DNA of 22,585 nucleotides from an uncultured Clostridia bacterium (GTDB lineage Bacteria; Bacillota; Clostridia; TANB77; CAG-508). The stretch's first letter is position 1, and every line of letters begins with the position of its first letter. The stretch is from positions 1-22,585 of the forward strand of contig CALXAW010000009.1 in the NCBI GenBank assembly GCA_944386375.1, given 5' to 3'. Made by a program: the position numbers and the translations under genes. A model generated the notes under the pieces. That model was not told the DNA's origin. It did no database searches and was given only the letters and a program-made list of their open reading frames with translations. Shown one piece after another: positions 15,314 to 21,720 of this stretch.

Positions 15314-15916
15314 TTATTCTTCTAGTTTTTCTACTGCTTGTACACATCTTCTATATTCCGGCTGATTTTCTACACAAGTAATAAGTGTAATTCTATTATC
15401 TTCTGTATTTTCTAAGTAGCTCCAATCTGTATTTTTTATTATTTCAATTTCTTCTACTATATAAATTTTTTCAAACTCACCATTTTTATATATAACTTCT
15501 GCACCTAAATCTAAATTTTTTAAATCTTTAAAATAATTTACATCATAGCCTCTATTATGTGCTGCAAGTCCTACATTACCTGTAGTTTGTGGTGTTTCTG
15601 TAAAATGCCCTACATATTTATTTAGTACATCTTGTGTTGTTCCTTCTGCAATTTCTGCTTGTAAATTAATTTGTGGAATTGTAATTGTCCAATTTGAATT
15701 TGAACTAATCTGTGATTCTTTAGTTTCTGTTATAGTATTATTTGTTGTTTCTATAATATTTGTATTTACAAGATTTACTTGGGATTGTGAAGAATTAAAA
15801 CTTACTTTAAAATCAATTTGGTTTATATTAAAAAAAATTGTATCTATTATAATAAAAATAATGATTGAAATAATAAAAGAAATAATATTTACTCCTTTTG
15901 TTGTATAACTAAACAT
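15314..15916 (-). CDS. Sortase (class D-like transpeptidase)
   Basis: A 200-residue membrane-anchored cysteine transpeptidase that cleaves LPXTG-type signals and links surface proteins to the wall or to each other. One N-terminal membrane segment (about 10-30), a polar linker (31-72), then the sortase barrel. Catalytic residues are present: His120 in GLAAHNRGY, Cys181 in TLITC and Arg189/190 in EYRRCVQA. There is an extra cysteine at 191. AAGGTGATG precedes the ATG. It is followed after 19 nt by the thioester adhesin, whose LPITG motif is its likely substrate. Subclass by sequence impression only; classes D and E both fit. A stable 19-bp-stem hairpin lies just upstream of its ribosome site. 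Confidence 0.92.
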   Translation of the reverse strand: MFSYTTKGVNIISFIISIIIFIIIDTIFFNINQIDFKVSFNSSQSQVNLVNTNIIETTNNTITETKESQISSNSNWTITIPQINLQAEIAEGTTQDVLNKYVGHFTETPQTTGNVGLAAHNRGYDVNYFKDLKNLDLGAEVIYKNGEFEKIYIVEEIEIIKNTDWSYLENTEDNRITLITCVENQPEYRRCVQAVEKLEE

Positions 15917-15935
15917 TGCATCACCTTTTACATTT

Positions 15936-15978
15936 TTATTATATAATAGGAAAACAATATTTTCCTATTATATAATAA
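15936..15978. repeat. Perfect 19-bp-stem hairpin upstream of the sortase gene
   Basis: Arm 15936-15954 is the exact reverse complement of 15960-15978, with loop CAATA. On the minus strand it lies between the M50 protease stop (4 nt away) and the sortase ribosome site, and no T run follows it; the T run is on the plus-strand side. It could end antisense transcripts or protect or separate the two messages. Confidence 0.75.
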
Positions 15979-15981
15979 TTT

Positions 15982-16617
15982 TTATATTTCATATGCCTTT
16001 ATTAATAATTTATATCTCTTATTTTCTTGTATTACTAATATCCATAAAAATAATATGATTAATAAAATTGCTATATTTTCGAAGTAAAATATTGCTATAC
16101 TTCCTACTACTGTAAGTATTATTATTAAAATATTTGCAACTTTATTTGTAATAATTTTTGCATATTTTCCACCACAAAATATATGTATTATCCCTTTTAA
16201 AATTCTGCCTCCATCTAATGGATATATAGGAATTAAGTTAAATATTAATATTAGTATGTTTGAATATATGGCAATTTCTTTTGTCATATAATGTGGATTA
16301 AAATATGTATATAATATTATTAATATAATATTTGTAATAGGACCTGCTATTGCAACTAATATTTTTTTTAATTCTAAAACATTTGCTTTTAATATTTTTT
16401 TATTATAATCTTTTGTTTGTAAATTAAATGATATAGAAATTCCAAGTGGCATTATTTCTATTTTTTTTGGTTTCATTTTAAGTATTAACCCTGCTAACAA
16501 ATGCCCTAACTCGTGTATTATGCAAAATATTAAAATTGTTGCATATATTTCTATTTGTCTTGTAAAATAAAACAATATTAAAAAAGCAAAAATTTTTAAA
16601 TCTATTCTAAATAACAT
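15982..16617 (-). CDS. spoIVFB: M50 family intramembrane zinc protease (SpoIVFB-like)
   Basis: A 211-residue multi-pass membrane protease of the site-2 protease family. In Bacillus, SpoIVFB cleaves pro-sigma-K in the mother-cell membrane during sporulation. Zinc motif HELGH (35-39) lies in the second membrane segment. The third ligand is in NLIPIYPLDGGR (Asp135), the form of the NPxxDG motif usual in SpoIVFB. About six membrane segments can be drawn. It starts 17 nt after an M23-domain membrane protein, the same order as spoIVFA-spoIVFB in Bacillus. No CBS domain is present, unlike the Bacillus protein, but short forms are common. The enzyme family is certain; the sporulation role is inferred from this pairing. 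Confidence 0.88.
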   Translation of the reverse strand: MLFRIDLKIFAFLILFYFTRQIEIYATILIFCIIHELGHLLAGLILKMKPKKIEIMPLGISISFNLQTKDYNKKILKANVLELKKILVAIAGPITNIILIILYTYFNPHYMTKEIAIYSNILILIFNLIPIYPLDGGRILKGIIHIFCGGKYAKIITNKVANILIIILTVVGSIAIFYFENIAILLIILFLWILVIQENKRYKLLIKAYEI

Positions 16618-16634
16618 AACAACATATCTCTTTT

Positions 16635-17489
16635 CTATATTTCTAAAATAAGTTTTGGATCTACAAGTCTATCTTGTTTTCGTATTTCAAAATGCAGATG
16701 TGGTCCTGTAGAATTCCCTGTAGAGCCTACTTCTGCTATTTGTTGGCCCTGAGTTATATGGTCTCCTTGTTTTACATATAGAGTTTTACAGTGTGCATAT
16801 ATTATTGTTACATCATTTATTTGTATTTTTAGGTGATTACCAAAATCTCCTTCTGATGATGCCAAAACTACATCTCCATCTGTTGCAGAACAAATAACAG
16901 TTCCACTTACATTTGCAATATCTAAGCCTGTATGATATTTTGGAACTGTACTTGTTGTTGGGTTTCTCCAGCCAAATGTTGATGTTATAGTACCTTCTAT
17001 AGGTTTTATAAAACTAATACTATTTTTTATGTCTTGTACATCTTGCTCCATTTGTGTAAGTTCTTGTGTTTGTTCTGTAGCTTGGTTTTCTTCTACTTGT
17101 TCTTCTGCACCACCTATACCATTTTCTGTTTGTTGCTCTGTAGATTGGTTTTCTGCTTCTACATTTTGTGTATTATCACTTTTCATTGAATTTAAGCTTT
17201 GTACAGCATTATTATATATTTGCCCAAAGTTTACATCATAAGATAGTATTTCTTTTGTTTTATTTATTAAATCTTCTGAAAATATGTAATTATTATTTTT
17301 TACAAGATAGAAAATGCTATATATGGTAAGACACACGATAATTTGAATTATCATTTTTTTTAGTAATTTAAAATCTTTTTTAGAACTTACATTTACAGTT
17401 GTTGTCCTATTTTTTCCTTCTCTTCTTTTGTTATATATTTCTTCTGCTCTTTTTATTTTGTCTTCTACTGACATAGTTCTTTCTACCAT
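16635..17489 (-). CDS. spoIVFA: M23 (LytM) peptidase-domain membrane protein, SpoIVFA-like
   Basis: A 284-residue single-pass protein: a cytoplasmic basic N-terminus (1-44), membrane segment (about 46-63), a Gln/Glu/Asn-rich linker (about 105-150) and a C-terminal LytM domain (about 160-284). In Bacillus, SpoIVFA holds and inhibits SpoIVFB. Here all five metal and catalytic positions of a working M23 enzyme are present: His186 and Asp190 (HTGLD), His233 (YAHC), and His264 and His266 (GPHLHFE). So it may be an active cell-wall endopeptidase as well as a partner. Start chosen by GAGTGG 4 nt upstream of the ATG. Next to the M50 gene (17 nt), which gives the SpoIVFA name; a SpoIIQ-like or wall-turnover role is the alternative. 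Confidence 0.78.
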   Translation of the reverse strand: MVERTMSVEDKIKRAEEIYNKRREGKNRTTTVNVSSKKDFKLLKKMIIQIIVCLTIYSIFYLVKNNNYIFSEDLINKTKEILSYDVNFGQIYNNAVQSLNSMKSDNTQNVEAENQSTEQQTENGIGGAEEQVEENQATEQTQELTQMEQDVQDIKNSISFIKPIEGTITSTFGWRNPTTSTVPKYHTGLDIANVSGTVICSATDGDVVLASSEGDFGNHLKIQINDVTIIYAHCKTLYVKQGDHITQGQQIAEVGSTGNSTGPHLHFEIRKQDRLVDPKLILEI

Positions 17490-17569
17490 AAAACCACTCT
17501 CTTCCTTTGTGATTTACTAGTTAATGTATATGTCCATTTTAGTGATTTTATGTTTAAAATGTGATTGTT

Positions 17570-17911
17570 TTATGCAAAATTTATTATTATACTTGCTATT
17601 AACATTATAGTAGAAACTATACTATATTTTTTTAATCGTATATATTTTTCTTTTGGAACATAACTTCTTTTTTCTTTTGTATTTGCTTTTTCTAGTTTAG
17701 AAATATAACTAGATACTAGCATTTCTGCTTCTCGCAAAATATATGTTTCTGTTTTATTTTCTGCTTCTTCTGTGTTTATATTTCTGTTTTTATCTACAAC
17801 TTCAAGTTTTTTTATTTTCTTATTTGGTTTTAATATTATTATTGCCTCATCAACTATATTTGATGGCAAATTTTTTAATACAACCATGTTTTTTAAATTA
17901 CTTGTTTGCAT
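17570..17911 (-). CDS. Small unknown protein with a C-terminal membrane anchor
   Basis: I do not recognise this 113-residue protein. Residues 9-45 are compact and hydrophobic/basic (MVVLKNLPSNIVDEAIIIL, then KPNKKIKK); 46-92 are charged and probably helical (EREAEMLVSSYISKLEK-like); 96-112 form one membrane segment ending at the C-terminus, so most of the protein should stay in the cytoplasm. The AAGGAG site 6-7 nt before the ATG at 17911 supports this start over the internal Met9. It precedes the SpoIVFA-like gene by 80 nt in the same direction, so it may belong to the same sporulation or envelope operon. A promoter lies upstream. Confidence 0.75.
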   Translation of the reverse strand: MQTSNLKNMVVLKNLPSNIVDEAIIILKPNKKIKKLEVVDKNRNINTEEAENKTETYILREAEMLVSSYISKLEKANTKEKRSYVPKEKYIRLKKYSIVSTIMLIASIIINFA

Positions 17912-17942
17912 GCAATCACTCCTTGAAATTCTTTTATGTATT

Positions 17943-17970
17943 TATATAAAGTTTTTCCCATTTTTTTCAA
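17943..17970 (-). promoter_or_regulatory. Probable promoter for the small protein and SpoIVF-like genes
   Basis: The minus strand reads TTGAAA (complement of 17965-17970), 16 bp, then TATATA (complement of 17943-17948): one mismatch in -35 and two in -10. It lies in the 92-bp gap after the 533-residue surface protein and about 30 nt before the next start codon. Confidence 0.5.
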
Positions 17971-18003
17971 GGATATACATTTATTTAACTATGCCTATAT
18001 TTT

Positions 18004-19605
18004 TTACTTGTCTACATTATATGTTCCTACATCTTTATTCCACAATTGTAGAATGCTTTCTAGTTCTGAGTTTGGAATAATTGCAACTCGTATTGCAGAC
18101 ATAGGCTCTGTTTGGCTACTTATTGCCATAGTTCCATTTGTTGTAGCTTGTAACCAGCCCTTTCCGTTTACTAAAATTTGATATACTACAGAAAGTTCAC
18201 TATAGTCTGCTAATGCTATACTAACTCCAGATACTCCAAATGGGTATATTCCTCCAGAGCTATCGTAAACAGTATCATATGGTATTGGGTTATTTCCATC
18301 ATAATCTACATTTCTGTATGCATTTATTCCTCCTCCACCAATTTGAATATATTTTTCTCCATTTAAAGTAGATAGATCTGATTTTGCCATTGAATAATAT
18401 GTATTTATATTGCTAGATGGTGCTGTTCTTAATTTATATTTATAACCTGTATTTTTACATCTTCCATAATCACATAAATAGTTCCAATAGCTGTGTACAT
18501 ATCCTCTTACTCTAACAAAATCACTATCTACACCACCTGTTATTTTAAATGCTAATGCTTCTGTTTTATATTTTGGGTTCTTTTTTATTGCATCTTTTCC
18601 TGCTATGTCATAATTGCCAAGTCCATATGTCCACCCTACTTCTGAGTTATGTGATGCATATGTTAATACTATATATGTTGCATTTGTTATTGTTACTTCT
18701 ACATCTGAACTGTTTTGTGCTAAGTCTGTTATTTTTACAATATATGAAACGTTTGCAGGAAATTCTTTTGTAAGCGTAGTTTTGTCTTGTGTTAAGTTCC
18801 AGTCTTTTAATATTCTTATTTGCTCATTTGCTTTTATATATGCTTTTACTTTTCCACTTTTTAGCACTTCTTGTGAATATGTACCTTGTGGCTTAATGTT
18901 ATCTATTTGTATTTGTGTATCATATTGTAGTTCTTTTGAACTATTGCCTGCTACATCTGTTACAAAATTTTCTGGTATTATTAATATTAGTTTTCCGTTA
19001 TTTTCTATTTCTTTTAATTGTAAGTCAAATGTTATTTCTGTATCTGTTACTTTTAGATTTTTTAGTTCTTTGCTACATATATTTGTATTTTCTTCTACAC
19101 AGATATTTATTTTTGTTATGTCTATATTACTTTTTATTTTTTGGTCTGTTATTTTTATTGTTGCTGTAATTGTATGTGTTTTATTTGCATAATTTTCGTA
19201 ACCTGTGTTTGTGTTTTTTATATTTGTTATTTCTATTTTGGGAGGATTTTTGTCTATATTATTTACTTCTATTTTTACTGTATTTGTATTTCCAGATAAG
19301 TCTGTTATTATTATCTCTTCTGTTTTGTTTTCTGTATATGGTTTTGTTAGTGTTAGTTTATCCTCAGATAATTCCCAACCTTCTACTTCTTGTATTGGTT
19401 CACTTAGCTGTACAGTTACTATTACATCTTTATTAGTGGGGTCTTTAGTAGAATATTCTACTTCTCCTTCTGGTGGTGTTCTGTCTATATTTAAGTGTAC
19501 TGCTGTTTTATTTGTTTGTATTACATATTTTGCATATGATATAGATGTAGTAGCTATTATTAACATTAATGCTATTACTACTAAATATAATATCTTTCTT
19601 TTCAT
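18004..19605 (-). CDS. Secreted Ig-like domain protein with SipW-type signal and ChW-like C-terminal motif
   Basis: A 533-residue surface protein, last gene of the TasA-like operon. The N-terminus (hydrophobic 5-22, then SYAKY with Ala25) matches the SipW-type signals of its operon mates. Two Ig-like modules of the same kind can be seen: about 40-115 (DRTPPEGEVEY ... GWELSEDKLTLTKPY ... IIITDLSGN) and about 225-305 (KPQGTYSQEV ... WNLTQDKTTLTKEF ... VKITDLAQNSSDV). Between them is a third beta-rich section (about 118-225). The C-terminal 200 residues are less familiar. Residues about 468-512 (VVYQILVNGKGWLQA ... SAIRVAII) resemble a clostridial hydrophobic ChW repeat. A cysteine pair, CDYGRC, is notable. 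A perfect TAGGAGGTGA ribosome site overlaps the stop of the gene before, suggesting coupling. Confidence 0.82.
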   Translation of the reverse strand: MKRKILYLVVIALMLIIATTSISYAKYVIQTNKTAVHLNIDRTPPEGEVEYSTKDPTNKDVIVTVQLSEPIQEVEGWELSEDKLTLTKPYTENKTEEIIITDLSGNTNTVKIEVNNIDKNPPKIEITNIKNTNTGYENYANKTHTITATIKITDQKIKSNIDITKINICVEENTNICSKELKNLKVTDTEITFDLQLKEIENNGKLILIIPENFVTDVAGNSSKELQYDTQIQIDNIKPQGTYSQEVLKSGKVKAYIKANEQIRILKDWNLTQDKTTLTKEFPANVSYIVKITDLAQNSSDVEVTITNATYIVLTYASHNSEVGWTYGLGNYDIAGKDAIKKNPKYKTEALAFKITGGVDSDFVRVRGYVHSYWNYLCDYGRCKNTGYKYKLRTAPSSNINTYYSMAKSDLSTLNGEKYIQIGGGGINAYRNVDYDGNNPIPYDTVYDSSGGIYPFGVSGVSIALADYSELSVVYQILVNGKGWLQATTNGTMAISSQTEPMSAIRVAIIPNSELESILQLWNKDVGTYNVDK

Positions 19606-19616
19606 GCTTTCACCTC

Positions 19617-20195
19617 CTAAATGGCTTGTCCTAAAATATTGATATCAAAATTATATGTTTTTATATTTTGTCCATCTAATGTATCTTGTATATTTTGCTT
19701 TGCTCCATTTTCATATTTCCATTCCCATTGTATAGTAATTTTTTTTGCACTATCTTTTTTTATATATCCTACTAAATCTTTTTCTAGTTCTTTTATATTA
19801 CTATATTTTTTATCACTGCCCTTTACAGAAAATAAAAGATTTTGTGGTTTAGTATTTTTGCTTTCAAATATTACTTTATATTCAAAGTCTGAAGAAGAAC
19901 TTGCACTACTTATGATAATGTCAAACTCTCCTTGTGCTCCTGGCGCAATTTTTTCGTTTAACAATGTTTTACCTTTTAAAGTATCATATAAATTGATATT
20001 TACTATTTTGGGATTTTCTTTGTTTAGATTAAAAACATATTTATAATTGCTTGTATCATCTTGGCTTGAATATAAATTGAATAAAAATATATTTTCTGGT
20101 GATGAAAATTTATATTTTTGTAACATATAAATTAGTAATAAAATAATTAGTATTATTGATATAATTATTATAATTTTAAATTTATGTTTTTTCAT
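19617..20195 (-). CDS. TasA-like surface protein paralogue lacking the cleavage-site alanine
   Basis: A 192-residue paralogue of the first gene in this operon (20853-21446). Shared features: KIAPGAQGEFDIII (82-95, versus KIAPGTTGDFSIIV), YKVIFE with KPQNLLF, SNIKELEKDLVGYI, and ITIQWEWKYENG (153-164, versus LHITWEWEYETG). These are traits of SipW-dependent TasA/camelysin-like proteins of Clostridia. The expected AKY after the hydrophobic segment is LQKY here, so the alanine needed for cleavage is absent and the protein may stay in the membrane. I chose the ATG at 20195, with GAGAGGAG 5 nt upstream; a TTG at 20210 would translate the ribosome site. The next gene's ribosome site overlaps its stop. 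Confidence 0.8.
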   Translation of the reverse strand: MKKHKFKIIIIISIILIILLLIYMLQKYKFSSPENIFLFNLYSSQDDTSNYKYVFNLNKENPKIVNINLYDTLKGKTLLNEKIAPGAQGEFDIIISSASSSSDFEYKVIFESKNTKPQNLLFSVKGSDKKYSNIKELEKDLVGYIKKDSAKKITIQWEWKYENGAKQNIQDTLDGQNIKTYNFDINILGQAI

Positions 20196-20212
20196 GTGCA
20201 CTCCTCTCAATC

Positions 20213-20701
20213 TTAAATTTTAGCTTGTTCAGAATACACTTTTATTTGTACATCTTCTAATATGTCTTGTTTTGATGTACTTTTGTTTTTATCATATACT
20301 ACTTCTAATCTATATGTGTGTTCTTCTTTTTCTTTGTTGTTTATATATATTTTTTCTGTTTTGTTATCTTTTAAGTCTATTTGTTTTTCTTCATTATATA
20401 ATTTAAAACTAATTGACTCATCTGCTTTAGAAATTACTTCTATTTCATAGTTTAGTGCAACATCTGTTATTTTTTCTTGATTATAATTTTTTACTGTAAA
20501 ATCATAATATCCAGTATTGTTTATTGCACTTATTTTTGTTGTTTCTGTTCCTTCTACTTCTAACACTGGAACTGCTACTTTTGAGCCAACTAATATGTCT
20601 TGCTCTATTTTATATTTTGCTATACAATATCCTGTTCCAAATGCTAAAGTTAATATTATAAATACTGCAATAATTTTTAATTTATGTTTTTTTAAATTCA
20701 T
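20213..20701 (-). CDS. SipW-signal-type (TasA/camelysin-like) secreted protein
   Basis: A 162-residue secreted or fibre-type protein. It has a basic start (MNLKKHKLK), a hydrophobic segment (9-27) ending GYCIAKY (24-30), the AKY-type signal seen in its neighbours, then a beta-rich domain: YYDFTVKNYNQEKITDVALNY-like strands (about 65-85), ESISFKLYNEE (about 94-104) and HTYRLEVVYDKN (about 127-138). This layout is typical of TasA/camelysin-like proteins that need a SipW-type signal peptidase; no such peptidase gene is in the window. It is less similar to its two neighbours than they are to each other. A stable hairpin lies in the 151-bp gap upstream. It ends 17 nt before the start of the next gene. 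Confidence 0.78.
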   Translation of the reverse strand: MNLKKHKLKIIAVFIILTLAFGTGYCIAKYKIEQDILVGSKVAVPVLEVEGTETTKISAINNTGYYDFTVKNYNQEKITDVALNYEIEVISKADESISFKLYNEEKQIDLKDNKTEKIYINNKEKEEHTYRLEVVYDKNKSTSKQDILEDVQIKVYSEQAKI

Positions 20702-20731
20702 TTTTATAATCCTTTCGTTTTATTTTATTTA

Positions 20732-20782
20732 TAGTATAGAAAGTTTAAAATATTTATATAAATATTTCAACTTTCTATACTA
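20732..20782. repeat. Large intercistronic hairpin in the TasA-like operon
   Basis: TAGTATAGAAAGTT (20732-20745) pairs exactly with AACTTTCTATACTA (20769-20782). The inside (20748-20767) is itself a perfect 20-nt palindrome, so the whole can fold into one long stem with a small internal bulge. On the minus strand it is followed by TATAAATAAAATAAAA, with no T run. It separates the first gene from the other three and could set their ratio by protecting the first message or by partial termination. Confidence 0.7.
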
Positions 20783-20852
20783 ATATATATATTGAGAAAG
20801 TTATGAAGATTAATGACTACTACATTTTCATATAATTATAATTTATTTAAAA

Positions 20853-21446
20853 TTATTTTTGTGGTGTAACTTGTGTTCCTGTTACAACTACATCAAATGT
20901 ATAATTTAAATCTTGTATTCCTTCTTGTGTGTCTATTTTATCATTGTTTGATATTTCTTCTTTTGTGTCTCCTGTTTCATATTCCCATTCCCATGTAATA
21001 TGTAATGTTTTTTCTTTGTTTTCGTCATTTGCATTTATAGTTCCTTGTAATACGTCTTCTAATTCTTGTATAGAACTATATTCTACATTTTCATATATGA
21101 ATTTTAAATTTGTAGGTTTTTGCTTTTCGTTTTCGAATGTAACATTGTAATCTACACCAACTTCAGAATCTGTTGCATCTACTATTATGCTAAAATCTCC
21201 TGTTGTTCCTGGTGCTATTTTGTTATTTACTAATGTTTCTTTATTGTAAGTTTCGGCAAGTGCAATAGTTTGCATAGATGATGCATTTCCATTTACATTA
21301 AATGACCATTTGGCAACATCTGCTATTCCCTTTCCTGTAACTTGTGATTGGTATTTTGCAAAAACATAGCCTCCTATTAATGTAATAGCTAATATTGCTA
21401 ATACACATACTCCTATAATTATTTTTTTCTTATTACTCAAACGCAT
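20853..21446 (-). CDS. TasA-like SipW-signal-type surface protein, first gene of operon
   Basis: A 197-residue secreted protein, probably a matrix or fibre subunit. The signal region is MRLSNKKKIIIG, a hydrophobic core and GGYVFAKY (25-32), a SipW-type signal with cleavage expected after Ala30. Then GKGIADVAKWSFNVNG (38-53), a common start of the mature domain, KIAPGTTGDFSIIVD (76-90) and TWEWEYETGDTKEE (151-164). TasA forms amyloid-like biofilm fibres in Bacillus; clostridial relatives are mostly unstudied. M73/camelysin family is the closest alternative name. It is led by a perfect consensus promoter and a leader of about 140 nt. The ribosome site GAAAGG is only 4 nt from the ATG; a TTG two codons on is better spaced and is an alternative start. 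Confidence 0.85.
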   Translation of the reverse strand: MRLSNKKKIIIGVCVLAILAITLIGGYVFAKYQSQVTGKGIADVAKWSFNVNGNASSMQTIALAETYNKETLVNNKIAPGTTGDFSIIVDATDSEVGVDYNVTFENEKQKPTNLKFIYENVEYSSIQELEDVLQGTINANDENKEKTLHITWEWEYETGDTKEEISNNDKIDTQEGIQDLNYTFDVVVTGTQVTPQK

Positions 21447-21493
21447 CCATCCTTTCTTTTTTGATTTTTAATTTTTTCTTTGAATTTGTTAAG

Positions 21494-21519
21494 AATTTAA
21501 ATAATTGATTATTTAAATT
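21494..21519. repeat. A+T-rich hairpin in the leader of the TasA-like operon
   Basis: AATTTAAATAA (21494-21504) and TTATTTAAATT (21509-21519) are perfect inverted repeats around a 4-nt loop. The stem has no G-C pairs and is weak. It lies in the leader about 50 nt before the first start codon, next to a run of AAATTT blocks at 21527-21566. Confidence 0.5.
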
Positions 21520-21590
21520 AAGAGTGAAATTTTGAAATTTGATAATTTTAAAATTTGATTTAAATTATAAAAATATGAAAATGTAAATAC

Positions 21591-21619
21591 ATTATAATAC
21601 CAAATAATGTATTTGTCAA
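21591..21619 (-). promoter_or_regulatory. Perfect consensus promoter of the TasA-like operon
   Basis: The minus strand reads TTGACA (complement of 21614-21619), 17 bp, then TATAAT (complement of 21591-21596), with both hexamers exact. The start would be near 21584, leaving a leader of about 140 nt. The -35 begins one base after the T run of the upstream terminator. No obvious operator overlaps it, which suggests strong basal expression unless the leader controls it. Confidence 0.92.
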
Positions 21620-21620
21620 C

Positions 21621-21653
21621 AAAAAATGGAAATTTTTTTAAATTTCCATTTTT
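21621..21653 (-). terminator. Intrinsic terminator after the aldehyde dehydrogenase gene
   Basis: Arms 21622-21635 and 21640-21653 are perfect 14-bp inverted repeats (core ATGGAAATTT) with a 4-nt loop. On the minus strand the stem ends in six T, then GTTGACA of the next promoter. It lies 68 nt after the dehydrogenase stop. Confidence 0.85.
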
Positions 21654-21720
21654 ATGCTAATCATAATATAATATTTTATTATTACAAAAGTAGCTATTTT
21701 TCAGGGGTTTGTACATAATT

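Noticed and set aside
17029..17241. Cysteine-rich open frame of 70 codons on the plus strand
   Set aside because: It is the complement of the Gln/Glu/Asn-rich linker of the M23 protein; the cysteines arise from that low-complexity stretch.
20196..20210. TTG start at 20210 for the TasA-like paralogue
   Set aside because: The TTG is part of the ribosome-site region (TTGAGAGGAG) that precedes the ATG at 20195.
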